Below, piece by piece: positions 46,388-55,775 of a stretch of DNA of 55,789 nucleotides; positions within the stretch are counted from its first letter, which is position 1, and each line of letters begins with the position of its first letter. The notes beneath the pieces were generated by a model. The model searched no databases. It had not been told where the DNA came from and worked only from the letters and a program-made list of their open reading frames with translations. The position numbers and the translations under genes were made by a program. The stretch is from an uncultured Pseudomonadota bacterium (lineage in GTDB: Bacteria > Pseudomonadota > Gammaproteobacteria > Methylococcales > Methylomonadaceae), in the NCBI GenBank assembly GCA_903848935.1, contig CAINHO010000019.1, positions 1-55,789 on the forward strand. Direction: 5' to 3'.

Positions 46388-47560
46388 ATGACAATCAAAT
46401 CATTTTTCCGTTTTATCCCTATTTTTATTTTGATTTTTACCGCGTTGTTTGCCAACGCGGAAGAATCCGACATTCTCACTCCCGCCGCGCCAAAAATTGC
46501 GGCGAGTAGTTTCATTTTAATGGACTATTACACCGGCAAAATCTTGGCTGAAAACAATGCTGACATTAAGCTCGCGCCCGCTAGTTTGACCAAAATCATG
46601 ACGGTCTATGTCGCATTTCGTGAAATTAGTAGCGGACATTTGAAACTCGAAGATCTAGCGACCGTTAGCCAAAATGCTTGGCAAACGGGCGGTTCACGGA
46701 TGTTTTTGGAAGTGAATAATAAAGTTAGTATCGAAGATTTAATCAAAGGCATTGTCATTCAATCGGGCAACGATGCCGCTGTAGCCCTCGCAGAACATAT
46801 CGCAGGCAGTGAATCGACCTTTGCCGAAATGATGAATCAACAAGCGGCACGTTTAGGAATGTTGAACAGCCATTTTGAAGACAGTAACGGACTTCCCGCC
46901 GAAAATCACTACACCAGCGCACGCGATTTGGCGATTGTCACCAAAGCCATCATTGACGAATTTCCTGATTATTACCGTTGGTTTTCGCAAAAAGAATTCA
47001 CTTACAACAAAATTACTCAACACAATCGCAATCAACTTTTGTCGCGTGACGAAACCGTGGATGGTGTAAAAACCGGCTTTACTGACGATGCAGGTTATTG
47101 TTTAGTGGCTTCAGCGGTTCGTGAAAATATGCGTTTGATTTCAGTTGTGATGGGAACAAGCAGCGCAAATGCCCGTGCCAACGAAAACCAAAATTTGCTC
47201 AATTATGGCTTTCGTTTCTTTGAAGGTCATAAATTGTATGAAGCGAAAAAACAATTAGCGGAAGCGCGAGTTTGGAAAGGTGAAATTCAAAATGTGCCGC
47301 TCGGTTTGACGCGCGACTTAAACGTGACAATTCCTCGCCGACATTATGCCGATTTGAAAGCCGAATTAACGGTGGATAAAAAAGTCACTGCTCCCATTAC
47401 GGAAGGCATGAAACTCGGCACAGTGAAAGTGACGTTAAAAAATGACGTAGTAGCGACGGCGGATTTAGTCGCTTTGCGAGCGGTTGAACAAGGTAATATC
47501 TTTCAACGACTTTACGATAGTATTTTAATGATGCGGGAAAAATCTAATGACAAAAAGTAA
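46388..47560 (+). CDS. dacA: D-alanyl-D-alanine carboxypeptidase (PBP5/6-like)
   Basis: 390 residues. Signal peptide (ends near FANA), then the S11 peptidase domain: SLTK (SxxK), SGN, KTG in VKTGFTDDAG. The C-terminal PBP5_C beta domain follows (about 300-365) and an amphipathic anchor (DSILMMREKSNDKK region). It removes the terminal D-Ala from peptidoglycan stem peptides. The stop overlaps the dat gene by 14 bases, so they are coupled. Confidence 0.95.
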   Translation: MTIKSFFRFIPIFILIFTALFANAEESDILTPAAPKIAASSFILMDYYTGKILAENNADIKLAPASLTKIMTVYVAFREISSGHLKLEDLATVSQNAWQTGGSRMFLEVNNKVSIEDLIKGIVIQSGNDAAVALAEHIAGSESTFAEMMNQQAARLGMLNSHFEDSNGLPAENHYTSARDLAIVTKAIIDEFPDYYRWFSQKEFTYNKITQHNRNQLLSRDETVDGVKTGFTDDAGYCLVASAVRENMRLISVVMGTSSANARANENQNLLNYGFRFFEGHKLYEAKKQLAEARVWKGEIQNVPLGLTRDLNVTIPRRHYADLKAELTVDKKVTAPITEGMKLGTVKVTLKNDVVATADLVALRAVEQGNIFQRLYDSILMMREKSNDKK

Positions 47561-48404
47561 GCAAGTATTTTTAAACGGCAGCTATCTGCCGGTCGAAAAC
47601 GCCAATATTTCGGTGATGGACAGAGGTTTTTTATTTGGTGACGGTATTTATGAAGTGATTCCGGTTTATCACGGCTGTTTGTTCCGATTTGACGAACATT
47701 TGGAACGCTTAGAAAATAGCTTGAAACTCACGCGCATCGACAATCCTTATTCCCGCGATGAATGGCGCGACATCATGTTGCCGTTAATTGACGCAACGAA
47801 AGATCAATATATTTATTTTCAAGTGACGCGCGGCGCGGCTGAAAAACGAGATCATGCGTTTCCGGTTGGCGTGAAACCGACGGTATTTATGATGTGCAAT
47901 GACATTGCACCGTTCAACGGCAAAGAAGACGGCGTAAAAGCGATTAGTTTGGATGATAACCGTTGGAGCGCGTGTAATATCAAAGCCATTGCATTGCTCG
48001 GTAATATCTTGTTACGTCAGCAAGCGGTTGAAAATGACTGTGCTGAAGCGATTTTAGTGCGTGAAGGTTATATCACTGAAGGTTCGGCGAGTAACGTTTT
48101 CGCAGTGATTGATGGCATTTTAATCACGCCGCCGAAAAGCAATTTCATTCTCGCTGGCATCACCCGTGACGTGATTTTAGAACTTGCAGCAGCGAATAAC
48201 ATTCCGTACGCCGAAGACATTATTTCGCTTGACGCGCTAAAAACGGCGAGTGAAATTTGGTTTGCCAGTTCGACTCGCGAAATTTTACCGGTGGTAGAAT
48301 TAGACGGACGACCGGTAGCGAATGGTCGCGTCGGACAATTTTGGCACACCATGAATGATTTGTTGCAAACCTATAAAACCACTTACGCCGCAGGTGGAAA
48401 ATGA
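47547..48404 (+). CDS. dat: D-amino-acid transaminase
   Basis: 285 residues of fold-type IV PLP transaminase. Start VFLNGSYLPVENANISVMDRGFLFGDGIYEV; PLP lysine in NIKAIALLGNILL; the phosphate-binding EGSASNVF. It interconverts D-Ala and D-Glu pools. Placed between dacA and ybeD, which suits a role in cell-wall D-amino acid supply. Branched-chain aminotransferase (IlvE) is the main alternative, less likely given length and context. Confidence 0.88.
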   Translation: MTKSKQVFLNGSYLPVENANISVMDRGFLFGDGIYEVIPVYHGCLFRFDEHLERLENSLKLTRIDNPYSRDEWRDIMLPLIDATKDQYIYFQVTRGAAEKRDHAFPVGVKPTVFMMCNDIAPFNGKEDGVKAISLDDNRWSACNIKAIALLGNILLRQQAVENDCAEAILVREGYITEGSASNVFAVIDGILITPPKSNFILAGITRDVILELAAANNIPYAEDIISLDALKTASEIWFASSTREILPVVELDGRPVANGRVGQFWHTMNDLLQTYKTTYAAGGK

Positions 48405-48682
48405 GCGAAGAAATTGCGAAAGCAGAAGAAACGTTATTTGAATTTCCGTGCGAATTTGCCATCAAAGCAATGGGTAAATTTAGCAACGACTTAGAAGTTA
48501 CTGTTGTTGAAATCGTCAGTCGTCATGCGCCCGACACGCATAATCACAAAGTCCAATCCAAACCTAGCAAAGACGGTAATTATGTATCGATTACCGTCAC
48601 GATTGAAGCGACAAGCAAACAACAGTTGGATGCGATTTATCAGGATTTAACCGACCATCCTCACGTTTTATACGCATTGTAA
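48401..48682 (+). CDS. ybeD: YbeD/DUF493 family protein
   Basis: 93 residues with FPCEFAIKAMGKFSNDLEVTVVEIVSRHAP and the ending LDAIYQDLTDHPHVLYAL of the family. ACT-like fold of unknown function, often before lipB-lipA. Here lipB does not follow; the next gene is convergent. The start overlaps dat by 4 bases. Confidence 0.92.
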   Translation: MSEEIAKAEETLFEFPCEFAIKAMGKFSNDLEVTVVEIVSRHAPDTHNHKVQSKPSKDGNYVSITVTIEATSKQQLDAIYQDLTDHPHVLYAL

Positions 48683-48699
48683 AAAGTAGCAATATGCCC

Positions 48700-49686
48700 T
48701 TAATTCAACTCTCTAATATGGTCTAACGTCCCGTCAAAGTAGAGTTGTTTAAATTGCTTTACGATTGCCGGATCAAACATACTGCCCGAAAAAGTTTCAA
48801 TGTTTTCTAAGGCTGCTTCTATTGACCACGGTTCTTTATAAGGTCGTTTCGTGGTCAATGCGTCGAACACGTCGGCAAGTTTTACAATTCGCGCTGAAAG
48901 GGGAATATCTTCGCCGCGTAATTTATTTGGATAACCGGTGCCGTCGAAGTTTTCGTGATGTCCAGCGGAAACTTCGCGTGCTAATTCATAGAACGGATTG
49001 TCGCCTAAAATACGCACACCAGCCATGGGATGTTCACGCATAATCACCCATTCCTCATCAGTCAATTTGCCGGGTTTTTTCAAAATTGCATCAGGTGTAG
49101 CGAGTTTGCCAATATCGTGCAACATACTCATTACACCCATGTGTACCGCTTCTTTTTCGTCCACGCCCATCGCCATCGCGAGTGCTTCGGTATAATTTTG
49201 CACACGGTGTAAATGGCTCGACGTGTCCTGATCCTTACCTTCTGCTGCCAAACACAACATCACCACTGCGTCTTTATATGCCGATTCTAATAAGCCTCGC
49301 GCCTCGTCCAAGTCACGCTTCAAATCCAACGATTCTAATGCCCGCACCACGGTTAAATTTAATTCTTCGGGATCCCATGGTTTTGTGACGTATTTGTAGA
49401 TATGCGCGTCATTGACACACGCCAGCAACGAATCCACATCCGTGTAACCCGTTAATAAAATGCGGATTGCTTCTGGTTGCACTTTCAAGGCATGGCTTAA
49501 CACTTCAACGCCCCCGATATTCGGCATTCGTTGATCACAAATAATTAAATCGACCGGCTGTTCATTTAGAATCGTTATAGCTTCTGCCCCGCCAGGTGCT
49601 GAGAGCGTTTTGTAACCTTTACGAAAACTGCGCGTTAACGTCGATAAAACATCGGGATCATCATCAACAACAAGTAATGTGTGCAT
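48700..49686 (-). CDS. Response regulator with HD-GYP domain
   Basis: 328 residues. Receiver domain (1-120) with VDDDPDV and phospho-acceptor D in LIICDQRMPNIGG; HD-GYP domain (about 145-325) with HDIGK, REHP, HHENFDGTGYP and LADVFDALTTKRPYK. This is the RpfG layout. HD-GYP domains usually hydrolyse cyclic di-GMP to GMP, and all metal-binding residues look present. The sensor kinase is not next to it. It is downstream of a small cytochrome c gene on the same strand (34-base gap). Confidence 0.92.
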   Translation of the reverse strand: MHTLLVVDDDPDVLSTLTRSFRKGYKTLSAPGGAEAITILNEQPVDLIICDQRMPNIGGVEVLSHALKVQPEAIRILLTGYTDVDSLLACVNDAHIYKYVTKPWDPEELNLTVVRALESLDLKRDLDEARGLLESAYKDAVVMLCLAAEGKDQDTSSHLHRVQNYTEALAMAMGVDEKEAVHMGVMSMLHDIGKLATPDAILKKPGKLTDEEWVIMREHPMAGVRILGDNPFYELAREVSAGHHENFDGTGYPNKLRGEDIPLSARIVKLADVFDALTTKRPYKEPWSIEAALENIETFSGSMFDPAIVKQFKQLYFDGTLDHIRELN

Positions 49687-49720
49687 TTTTAAGTGTCCAA
49701 TAATTTTTGAGTAAGAGATT

Positions 49721-50023
49721 TTAGTTGGGGTTTCGTAGCAAATTCACTAACCACGTTATTTCGGCTTGTGTCATAAAGGGTTTCCACGGTGGCATGGCTG
49801 TATTTTTACGTCCGCTAGCAATAGTGTCTATTAAAAATTCGTCTGATTTTTGTGTTAAATCTTGCGGCTGCAAAGGTGAACCCAAACCACCTTGTAATAG
49901 TAAACCATGACACGCGCCACAATCATTTTTCAATAAATTTCGTAATTCAGTTTGGCGTTCAGGCGACGGTTCAGCCGCGAAACACGGGCAACTAATAAAC
50001 AATAAAAACAGTAATTTTTTCAT
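49721..50023 (-). CDS. Small cytochrome c (c55X/NirC-like)
   Basis: About 100 residues. Signal peptide MKKLLFLLFISCPCFA, one haem motif CGACH in LKNDCGACHGLLLQGGLG, and a distal Met in NTAMPPW. The LKNDCGACHG..LxGGLG pattern resembles the c55X/NirC cytochromes that help cytochrome cd1 nitrite reductase maturation, but no nirS is here. The frame opens at 50044; ATG 50023 gives the signal peptide. Periplasmic electron carrier. Confidence 0.8.
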   Translation of the reverse strand: MKKLLFLLFISCPCFAAEPSPERQTELRNLLKNDCGACHGLLLQGGLGSPLQPQDLTQKSDEFLIDTIASGRKNTAMPPWKPFMTQAEITWLVNLLRNPN

Positions 50024-50123
50024 GTCACAATTAGGATTTTTCAATGGATTTGGTTATTGTAACGATTGCTGATAAATTTATCGTCATTCACTTATATAAA
50101 AATTCACTGAATTCAGGAAAATA

Positions 50124-50489
50124 ATGTCAATAGAACAAAGCGATGTAGAAAGAACGTTTGAAAAAAACGGATTTATTCAAAATCTTGCTACTAAAAAAAT
50201 CATTGAATACAAATCCAACATAAATAATAAAATCGCTTACTTACGACTTGATCACGGCTTACCACGTTATATTTGTGTGGTCATTAACCCCGACGAAGTG
50301 CCGTTAACGCTTGTTGCTATTGAGGGTGTGGCGATTAACGAAAAAAATGAATTTCAACACGCGGGCAACATGACGGCATTTCCAAAACGAGTGAATAAAG
50401 GCACTGCGCCGATTCATTATGGACGTGCCTTTCATATCAATTCTATGAAAGCTCTTGACGATTTTCTTTCAGCTTGTCATAAACTCTAA
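50124..50489 (+). CDS. Conserved hypothetical protein
   Basis: 121 residues, soluble, no signal peptide. A beta-rich centre (IAYLRLDHGLPRYICVVINPDEV) and the segment HAGNMTAFPKRVNKGTAPIHYGRAFH are visible. I do not recognise the family. It is 17 bases before the formate-THF ligase gene on the same strand and may share its transcript. Confidence 0.65.
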   Translation: MSIEQSDVERTFEKNGFIQNLATKKIIEYKSNINNKIAYLRLDHGLPRYICVVINPDEVPLTLVAIEGVAINEKNEFQHAGNMTAFPKRVNKGTAPIHYGRAFHINSMKALDDFLSACHKL

Positions 50490-50506
50490 TTTTTCAGGAC
50501 TAAAAA

Positions 50507-52180
50507 ATGTCAGACATCGAAATCGCGCAACGCGCCACCATGAAACCAATTATTGAACTTGCTCAACAAAATTACGGCATTGCGCCCGAACATTTAGACC
50601 CGATTGGGCATTTCAAAGCGAAACTTTCGCTCGAATACGTTAACAGTTTAGCCGACAAAACCGATGGCAAATTGATTCTCGTCACGGCGATTAGTCCTAC
50701 GCCCGCTGGTGAAGGAAAAACCACCACCACCGTGGGTTTAGGCGATGCAATGAATCGTTTAAATAAAAAAACAATTATGTGTTTGCGTGAACCTTCTTTA
50801 GGGCCGTGTTTTGGTGTGAAAGGCGGCGCAGCAGGTGGTGGTTATGCACAAGTTGTTCCGATGGAAGACATCAATTTGCATTTCACCGGCGATTTTCATG
50901 CGATTGGTGTGGCTCATAATTTGTTGTCGGCGTTAATCGATAACCACATCAATCACGGCAACGATTTAGACATTGACCCACGTCGGATTCAATGGAAGCG
51001 GGTGGTGGATATGAACGACCGTGCATTGCGAAACATTGTCGTTGGCATGGGCGGCGCGGCAAACGGTTATTTGCGTGAAGACGGTTACGATATTGTTGTC
51101 GCGTCTGAAGTGATGGCAATTTTATGTTTAGCGACTGGTCGCGCGGATTTGAAAGACCGTTTAGGGCGCATTGTCATTGGTTATAAATCCGACAAAGTTA
51201 CGCCTGTTTATGCGCGAGATTTAAAAGCACACGGCGCAATGGCAGCCTTATTGAAAGACGCGATTAAACCGAATTTGGTGCAAACGCTCGAAAACAATAT
51301 CGCTATTATTCACGGTGGCCCTTTTGCGAATATCGCGCACGGTTGCAACACCGTTACTGCCACAAAAACGGCGTTAAAACTCGCCGATTATGTCGTGACG
51401 GAAGCAGGTTTTGGTGCGGATTTGGGCGCGGAAAAATTCATCGACATCAAATGCCGAATGTCAGGTTTAAAACCATCGGCAGTCGTTTTAGTGGCGACCA
51501 TTCGGGCGTTGAAATTCCACGGCGGCGTGGTGAAAGACGACTTGAATCAAGAAAATTTGGCAGCGGTGGAAGCTGGTTTTGAAAATCTCGAACGCCATTA
51601 TCACAACATCACCGAGCATTATGGTTTGCCGTGTGTGGTTTGTGTGAATCATTTTACGTTTGATTCCGAAGCCGAAATTGCACTCTTACAAGAAAAATGC
51701 GCTGCTTTAGGCGCGACTTGTGTCGTATCAAAACATTGGGCAAACGGTGGCGAAGGTGCAGAAGAGTTAGCGAAAGCCGTGGTTGAAGTGGTTGATAATC
51801 GTGAACCCGAATTCAAATTTGTCTACGATGAAAACTTGAGTTTGTGGGAAAAAATCGAAGCGATTGCAACGAAACTTTATGGAGCAAGCAGCGTTACAGC
51901 CAGTGCAAAAGTCAAATCTCAACTTGCCGCATGGAATGTAGATTACCGCACTTTCCCAATTTGTATGGCAAAAACGCAAATGTCGTTTTCAACCAATCCC
52001 GCGTTAAAAGGCGCACCGTCAGGACATACGATTGAAATCCGTGACGTGCGTTTAGCGAATGGTGCAGGGTTTGTCGTAGCGATTGCAGGCGATATGATGA
52101 CCATGCCTGGTTTGCCAAAAGTTCCCGCTGCAGAACGCATTGATATTGATGATAACGGTAAAATTACCGGCTTGTTTTAA
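50507..52180 (+). CDS. fhs: Formate-tetrahydrofolate ligase
   Basis: 557 residues, full family length. ATP loop [43 protein letters not shown] in two parts, and the C-terminal [18 protein letters not shown]. It joins formate to tetrahydrofolate with ATP, making 10-formyl-THF. In methylotrophs (ftfL) this links formate to the serine cycle, consistent with sgaA and mcl-mtkAB in the same window. Confidence 0.97.
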   Translation: MSDIEIAQRATMKPIIELAQQNYGIAPEHLDPIGHFKAKLSLEYVNSLADKTDGKLILVTAISPTPAGEGKTTTTVGLGDAMNRLNKKTIMCLREPSLGPCFGVKGGAAGGGYAQVVPMEDINLHFTGDFHAIGVAHNLLSALIDNHINHGNDLDIDPRRIQWKRVVDMNDRALRNIVVGMGGAANGYLREDGYDIVVASEVMAILCLATGRADLKDRLGRIVIGYKSDKVTPVYARDLKAHGAMAALLKDAIKPNLVQTLENNIAIIHGGPFANIAHGCNTVTATKTALKLADYVVTEAGFGADLGAEKFIDIKCRMSGLKPSAVVLVATIRALKFHGGVVKDDLNQENLAAVEAGFENLERHYHNITEHYGLPCVVCVNHFTFDSEAEIALLQEKCAALGATCVVSKHWANGGEGAEELAKAVVEVVDNREPEFKFVYDENLSLWEKIEAIATKLYGASSVTASAKVKSQLAAWNVDYRTFPICMAKTQMSFSTNPALKGAPSGHTIEIRDVRLANGAGFVVAIAGDMMTMPGLPKVPAAERIDIDDNGKITGLF

Positions 52181-52198
52181 ATGCTACAATGACCGCAT

Positions 52199-52226
52199 CG
52201 GAGTGCAAACCAAGGTTTGCATTCCG
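52199..52226 (+). terminator. Hairpin between fhs and the DHH gene
   Basis: CGGAGTGCAAACC / GGTTTGCATTCCG (one G-U pair), a near-perfect 13-bp stem; a T-rich stretch starts 8 bases later. An extended -10 like box (TGCTACAAT, 52182-52190) lies before it, so it could be either the fhs terminator or part of the next gene's leader. Confidence 0.55.
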
Positions 52227-52260
52227 AAACCATATTTTTTATTTTTAAAGGTGAAAATTC

Positions 52261-53190
52261 ATGACAGAGAAAAAATTTAGATTAGTCACTCGTAGCGATT
52301 TCGACGGGTTGATTTGTGCGGTTCTTTTAAAAGAAATGGGTTTGATTGGTGAAATCAAATTCGTGCATCCGAAAGATATGCAGGATGAAATTATCGAAGT
52401 CACCGACAACGATATTACGACCAACTTACCGTATGTGAAAGGTGTCCATTTGGCGTTTGATCACCATTTGAGTGAAACCATTCGTAACGGTAAAGAAGAT
52501 AATCACATCATCAACCCTGATGCACCTTCGGCGGCGCGAGTCGTTTATGATTATTACGGTGGCGCGTCACGTTTCCCGGCGAATTGGGATGTCATGATGG
52601 CGGCAGTTGATAAAGGCGATGCCGCGCAATTCAGCAAAAACGAAATTCTGAACCCTGAAGGTTGGGTATTGATGAATTTCTTGATGGATGCACGAACAGG
52701 ATTGGGACGTTTCAGAGAATTCACGGTGTCGAATTATCAATTGATGATGGATTTGATTGATTTTTGTAAAGACCACGATATTGATCACATTTTGCAATTA
52801 CCTGATGTTCAAGAGCGCGTTAAATTATTCAGAGAACACGAACAAGCCGCCAAAGAACAAATCACGCGATGCACCACGGTCTATGGCAATTTAGCGGTTT
52901 TAGATTTGCGTAAAGAAGAAATCATTTATGCTGTGAATCGCTTCATGATTTACGCGCTTTATCCAGAATGTAACATTTCAATCCATGTTATGTGGGGCGT
53001 GAAGCAACAAAACACCGTTTTTGCCATTGGCAAATCAATTTTGAATCGCACGTCGAATACCAACGTTGGCGAATTATGTTTGAGCTACAACGGCGGCGGA
53101 CATTTGAACGCAGGAACGTGCCAAGTTGCCAATGAATTCTGTGAAAAAGACTTACTAGACGTGATTGCGCGAATCAACGCAGACGGCTAA
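52261..53190 (+). CDS. DHH-family phosphoesterase
   Basis: 309 residues. N-terminal DHH domain: TRSDFDGLICAVLLKEMG, then the signature FDHHLSET; C-terminal DHHA1 domain ends with YNGGGHLNAGTCQV. Often annotated exopolyphosphatase, but nanoRNase/oligoribonuclease or pAp phosphatase activities are also seen in this superfamily. The four Asp/His metal residues appear present. Single gene between two hairpins. Confidence 0.85.
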   Translation: MTEKKFRLVTRSDFDGLICAVLLKEMGLIGEIKFVHPKDMQDEIIEVTDNDITTNLPYVKGVHLAFDHHLSETIRNGKEDNHIINPDAPSAARVVYDYYGGASRFPANWDVMMAAVDKGDAAQFSKNEILNPEGWVLMNFLMDARTGLGRFREFTVSNYQLMMDLIDFCKDHDIDHILQLPDVQERVKLFREHEQAAKEQITRCTTVYGNLAVLDLRKEEIIYAVNRFMIYALYPECNISIHVMWGVKQQNTVFAIGKSILNRTSNTNVGELCLSYNGGGHLNAGTCQVANEFCEKDLLDVIARINADG

Positions 53191-53213
53191 CAGCCCGCAT
53201 TTTGAACTTTTTT

Positions 53214-53248
53214 AACGGCGTATTGTTTTCGCAATGCGCCGTTTTTTT
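53214..53248 (+). terminator. Terminator after the DHH gene
   Basis: AACGGCGTATTG / CAATGCGCCGTT 12-bp stem (one T-G pair) followed by seven T. Confidence 0.9.
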
Positions 53249-53262
53249 ATTTTGGTGATTAG

Positions 53263-54594
53263 TTGATGAAAAAAATTTTATCGTTGTTAATGCTTTTACC
53301 TACGGCAAGTTTCGCTGCGCCACAAATTTCTGAACATATCTTAACTAATGGCTTAAAAGTTCTTGTTCAAGAAGACCACCGGTCGCCCGTCGTGGTGTCG
53401 CAAGTGTGGTATAAAGTTGGCTCAAGCTATGAACCTAATGGCATCACCGGCATTTCACATATGCTTGAACATACCATGTTTAAAGGTACAGACAAACATC
53501 CCGCTGGTGAATTTTCGCGCATCATTGCGGAAAATGGCGGCGAAGAAAATGCCTTCACCGGACAAGATTACACCGCCTATTTTCAAACGATGTCGTCCTC
53601 GAAATTAGCGGTTAGTTTTGAACTTGAAGCCGACCGAATGCGCTATTTGCACATTTTGCCCGAAGAATTAAAAAAAGAATTGGAAGTTGTCACCGAAGAA
53701 CGTCGAATGCGTACCGAAGATAATCCGCAAGCGAAAATGGCAGAACAATTTGCGGCGATGGCATACACGAGCAGTCCTTATAAAAATCCGATTATTGGGT
53801 GGCAAACTGATATTGCCGCTTACACCGCACCCGATTTGCAAGCGTGGTATCAACGTTGGTATGCGCCGAATAATGCGACGCTTGTCGTGGTGGGTGATAT
53901 AAAAACGGCAGACGTTTTTGCACTGGCTCAACAGTATTTTGGGGATTTAAAAACCAGCGAAATTTTGCCGCTCAAGCCACAAAATGAAGCTCCGCAAATT
54001 GGCGTTCGCAAAATGACCGTGAAAGCTCCTGCCAAATTGCCGTCAGTGTTATTGGGTTATCACGTTCCCACCTTGAAAACCGCGAAAGACGAATCGGAAG
54101 CCTACGCACTCGAAGTATTGGCAGGCGTTTTAGATGGTGGAAGTAGTGCGCGTTTAAGTAGTTCATTGATTCGCGGTACACAAGTCGCGGTGGCTGCCAG
54201 CGCAGGTTATAACTTAACATCACGATTAGATGATTTATTTGAACTCGAAGGCACACCCGCCGAAGGTAAAACCGTTTGGGATGTGGAAACGGCATTAAAA
54301 CAAGAGATTTCGAAATTACAAACCAAACTCGTCGAACCCGCTGAATTACAGCGTATCAAAGCGCAAGTGTTAGCGAGTGAAGTATATCAACGTGATTCAA
54401 ATTTTTATCAGGCGATGCAACTAGGAATGCTTGAAACAGTGGGATTGGGTTGGCAAAAAGAAAGCGAATATGTTGGAAAAATTAACCAAGTGTCTGCTGA
54501 ACAAGTTCGCAATGTGGCGCGAAAATACCTCATTGATGACCATTTGAATATCGCTTATTTAGAACCTCAAAAAATTAACACGGGAAAAAAATAA
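53263..54594 (+). CDS. M16-family zinc peptidase, periplasmic
   Basis: 443 residues. Signal peptide (MMKKILSLLMLLPTASFA), the inverted zinc motif HMLEH in GISHMLEHTMFKG, the third ligand region VVTEERRMRTEDNP, and the M16_C domain in the second half. Pitrilysin-like enzymes digest small peptides. These genes are often in pairs of active and inactive subunits; only one copy is seen here. Confidence 0.92.
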   Translation: MMKKILSLLMLLPTASFAAPQISEHILTNGLKVLVQEDHRSPVVVSQVWYKVGSSYEPNGITGISHMLEHTMFKGTDKHPAGEFSRIIAENGGEENAFTGQDYTAYFQTMSSSKLAVSFELEADRMRYLHILPEELKKELEVVTEERRMRTEDNPQAKMAEQFAAMAYTSSPYKNPIIGWQTDIAAYTAPDLQAWYQRWYAPNNATLVVVGDIKTADVFALAQQYFGDLKTSEILPLKPQNEAPQIGVRKMTVKAPAKLPSVLLGYHVPTLKTAKDESEAYALEVLAGVLDGGSSARLSSSLIRGTQVAVAASAGYNLTSRLDDLFELEGTPAEGKTVWDVETALKQEISKLQTKLVEPAELQRIKAQVLASEVYQRDSNFYQAMQLGMLETVGLGWQKESEYVGKINQVSAEQVRNVARKYLIDDHLNIAYLEPQKINTGKK

Positions 54595-54635
54595 AAGACT
54601 TCGACAACAGATTAGTGTCGCTTTGTTGAAAAAAT

Positions 54636-54664
54636 CTCCGCTTAGTTTCTAGGTGGAGCTTTTT
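54636..54664 (+). terminator. Terminator after the M16 peptidase gene
   Basis: CTCCGCTTAG / CTAGGTGGAG stem (two imperfect pairs) with a 3-base loop, then TTTTT. Confidence 0.7.
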
Positions 54665-54785
54665 AATTTGAAACGATTTCAACCAATACAAATTAGCCGT
54701 TCCACCAGGTTATGCAACCGCAATTTATTCACCTTCCGCCGAAATCTAATCAATCCGGTCTTAATAACAGTTTTATTTTCACATT

Positions 54786-55775
54786 ATGCAAACATTCATT
54801 GATTTTTTTGGCATTACAAAATTTATTCCACATGGTTTCTGTTTAAGTTGGAATCCCGTTTTATTGTGGTTACACGTTGTGTCTGATGTGTTAATTGCAT
54901 TGTCTTATTATTCCATTCCCTTCAGCCTATTTTATTTCATTCGAAAACGTAAAGATTTACCTTATGCGTGGCTGATTCTCATGTTTGGGTTATTTGTGGT
55001 TGCTTGTGGCACAACGCATTTAATGTCTGCAATTCTAATTTGGATTCCACTGTATTGGCTTGATGGTTATATCAAAGTTTTTACGGCAATTATTTCAGTC
55101 GCGACAGCAATTGCACTATTAAAAATTATCCCAGATGCTCTAAAGTTACCAACGACTGCCGAATTACTCGCCGAACAAGAAAAAGCAAATACTGAAAAAT
55201 ATAAACTGTCTTCTATTTTGGATAATGCGCCCGTGGCGGCGTACACCAAGGATCTGAATTATCGCTATCAATACTCAAATCGAATGGTCACAGAATTATT
55301 CGGTTTACCATCTGCTGAAATTATTGATTGTCTTGATAGTGATTTTTTTGATGAAGAAACTGTTCAAAAAACTCGATATTACGATCGAAGGGTTCTGGAA
55401 CATGGCGAACGTGTAGAAGTTATCAGTAAATATCATTTAAAAAACGGCGAAGAGCATGTTTTTTTAACGACAAAAGAACCGTTAAGAGATGAAAACGGCA
55501 AGATTTATGCGCTGTCTGGCATTTCGACCGATGTGACCGAACTTAAACGGAGTGAATTAGCGCAACAAGAAGCCTCTGAACGGTTACATAAAATTGCCAA
55601 TCAGCTACCTAGTTTAGTTTTTCAATTTTGTATGCGTACAGATGGCAGTTTTTATCAAAACGAGCGAAAAACCCCTCCGTTTAGGGAGGGGATGGATAGC
55701 TCGGGCGGTGATAGCCGCCCTGCTTTAAAGGTGGTCAATGAGGAGTTTGCTGCTGCTCAATATATTTACGAATAA
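54786..55775 (+). pseudogene. Ethylene-receptor-like sensor kinase, cut by an IS element
   Basis: Residues 1-120 are a three-helix membrane domain like the ethylene-binding domain of plant ETR1 and cyanobacterial receptors: D34 in VVSDVLIALSYYSIPF, and C74 and H78 in VVACGTTHLM match the copper-binding Cys and His. A PAS domain follows (about 140-252, YTKDLNYRYQYSNRMVTELFG). A second PAS-like start (LPSLVFQF) breaks at about residue 290: after that the reading enters an IS200/IS605 end and stops. The kinase part must lie beyond the window, so the gene is likely split. True coding probably ends near 55655. Confidence 0.8.
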
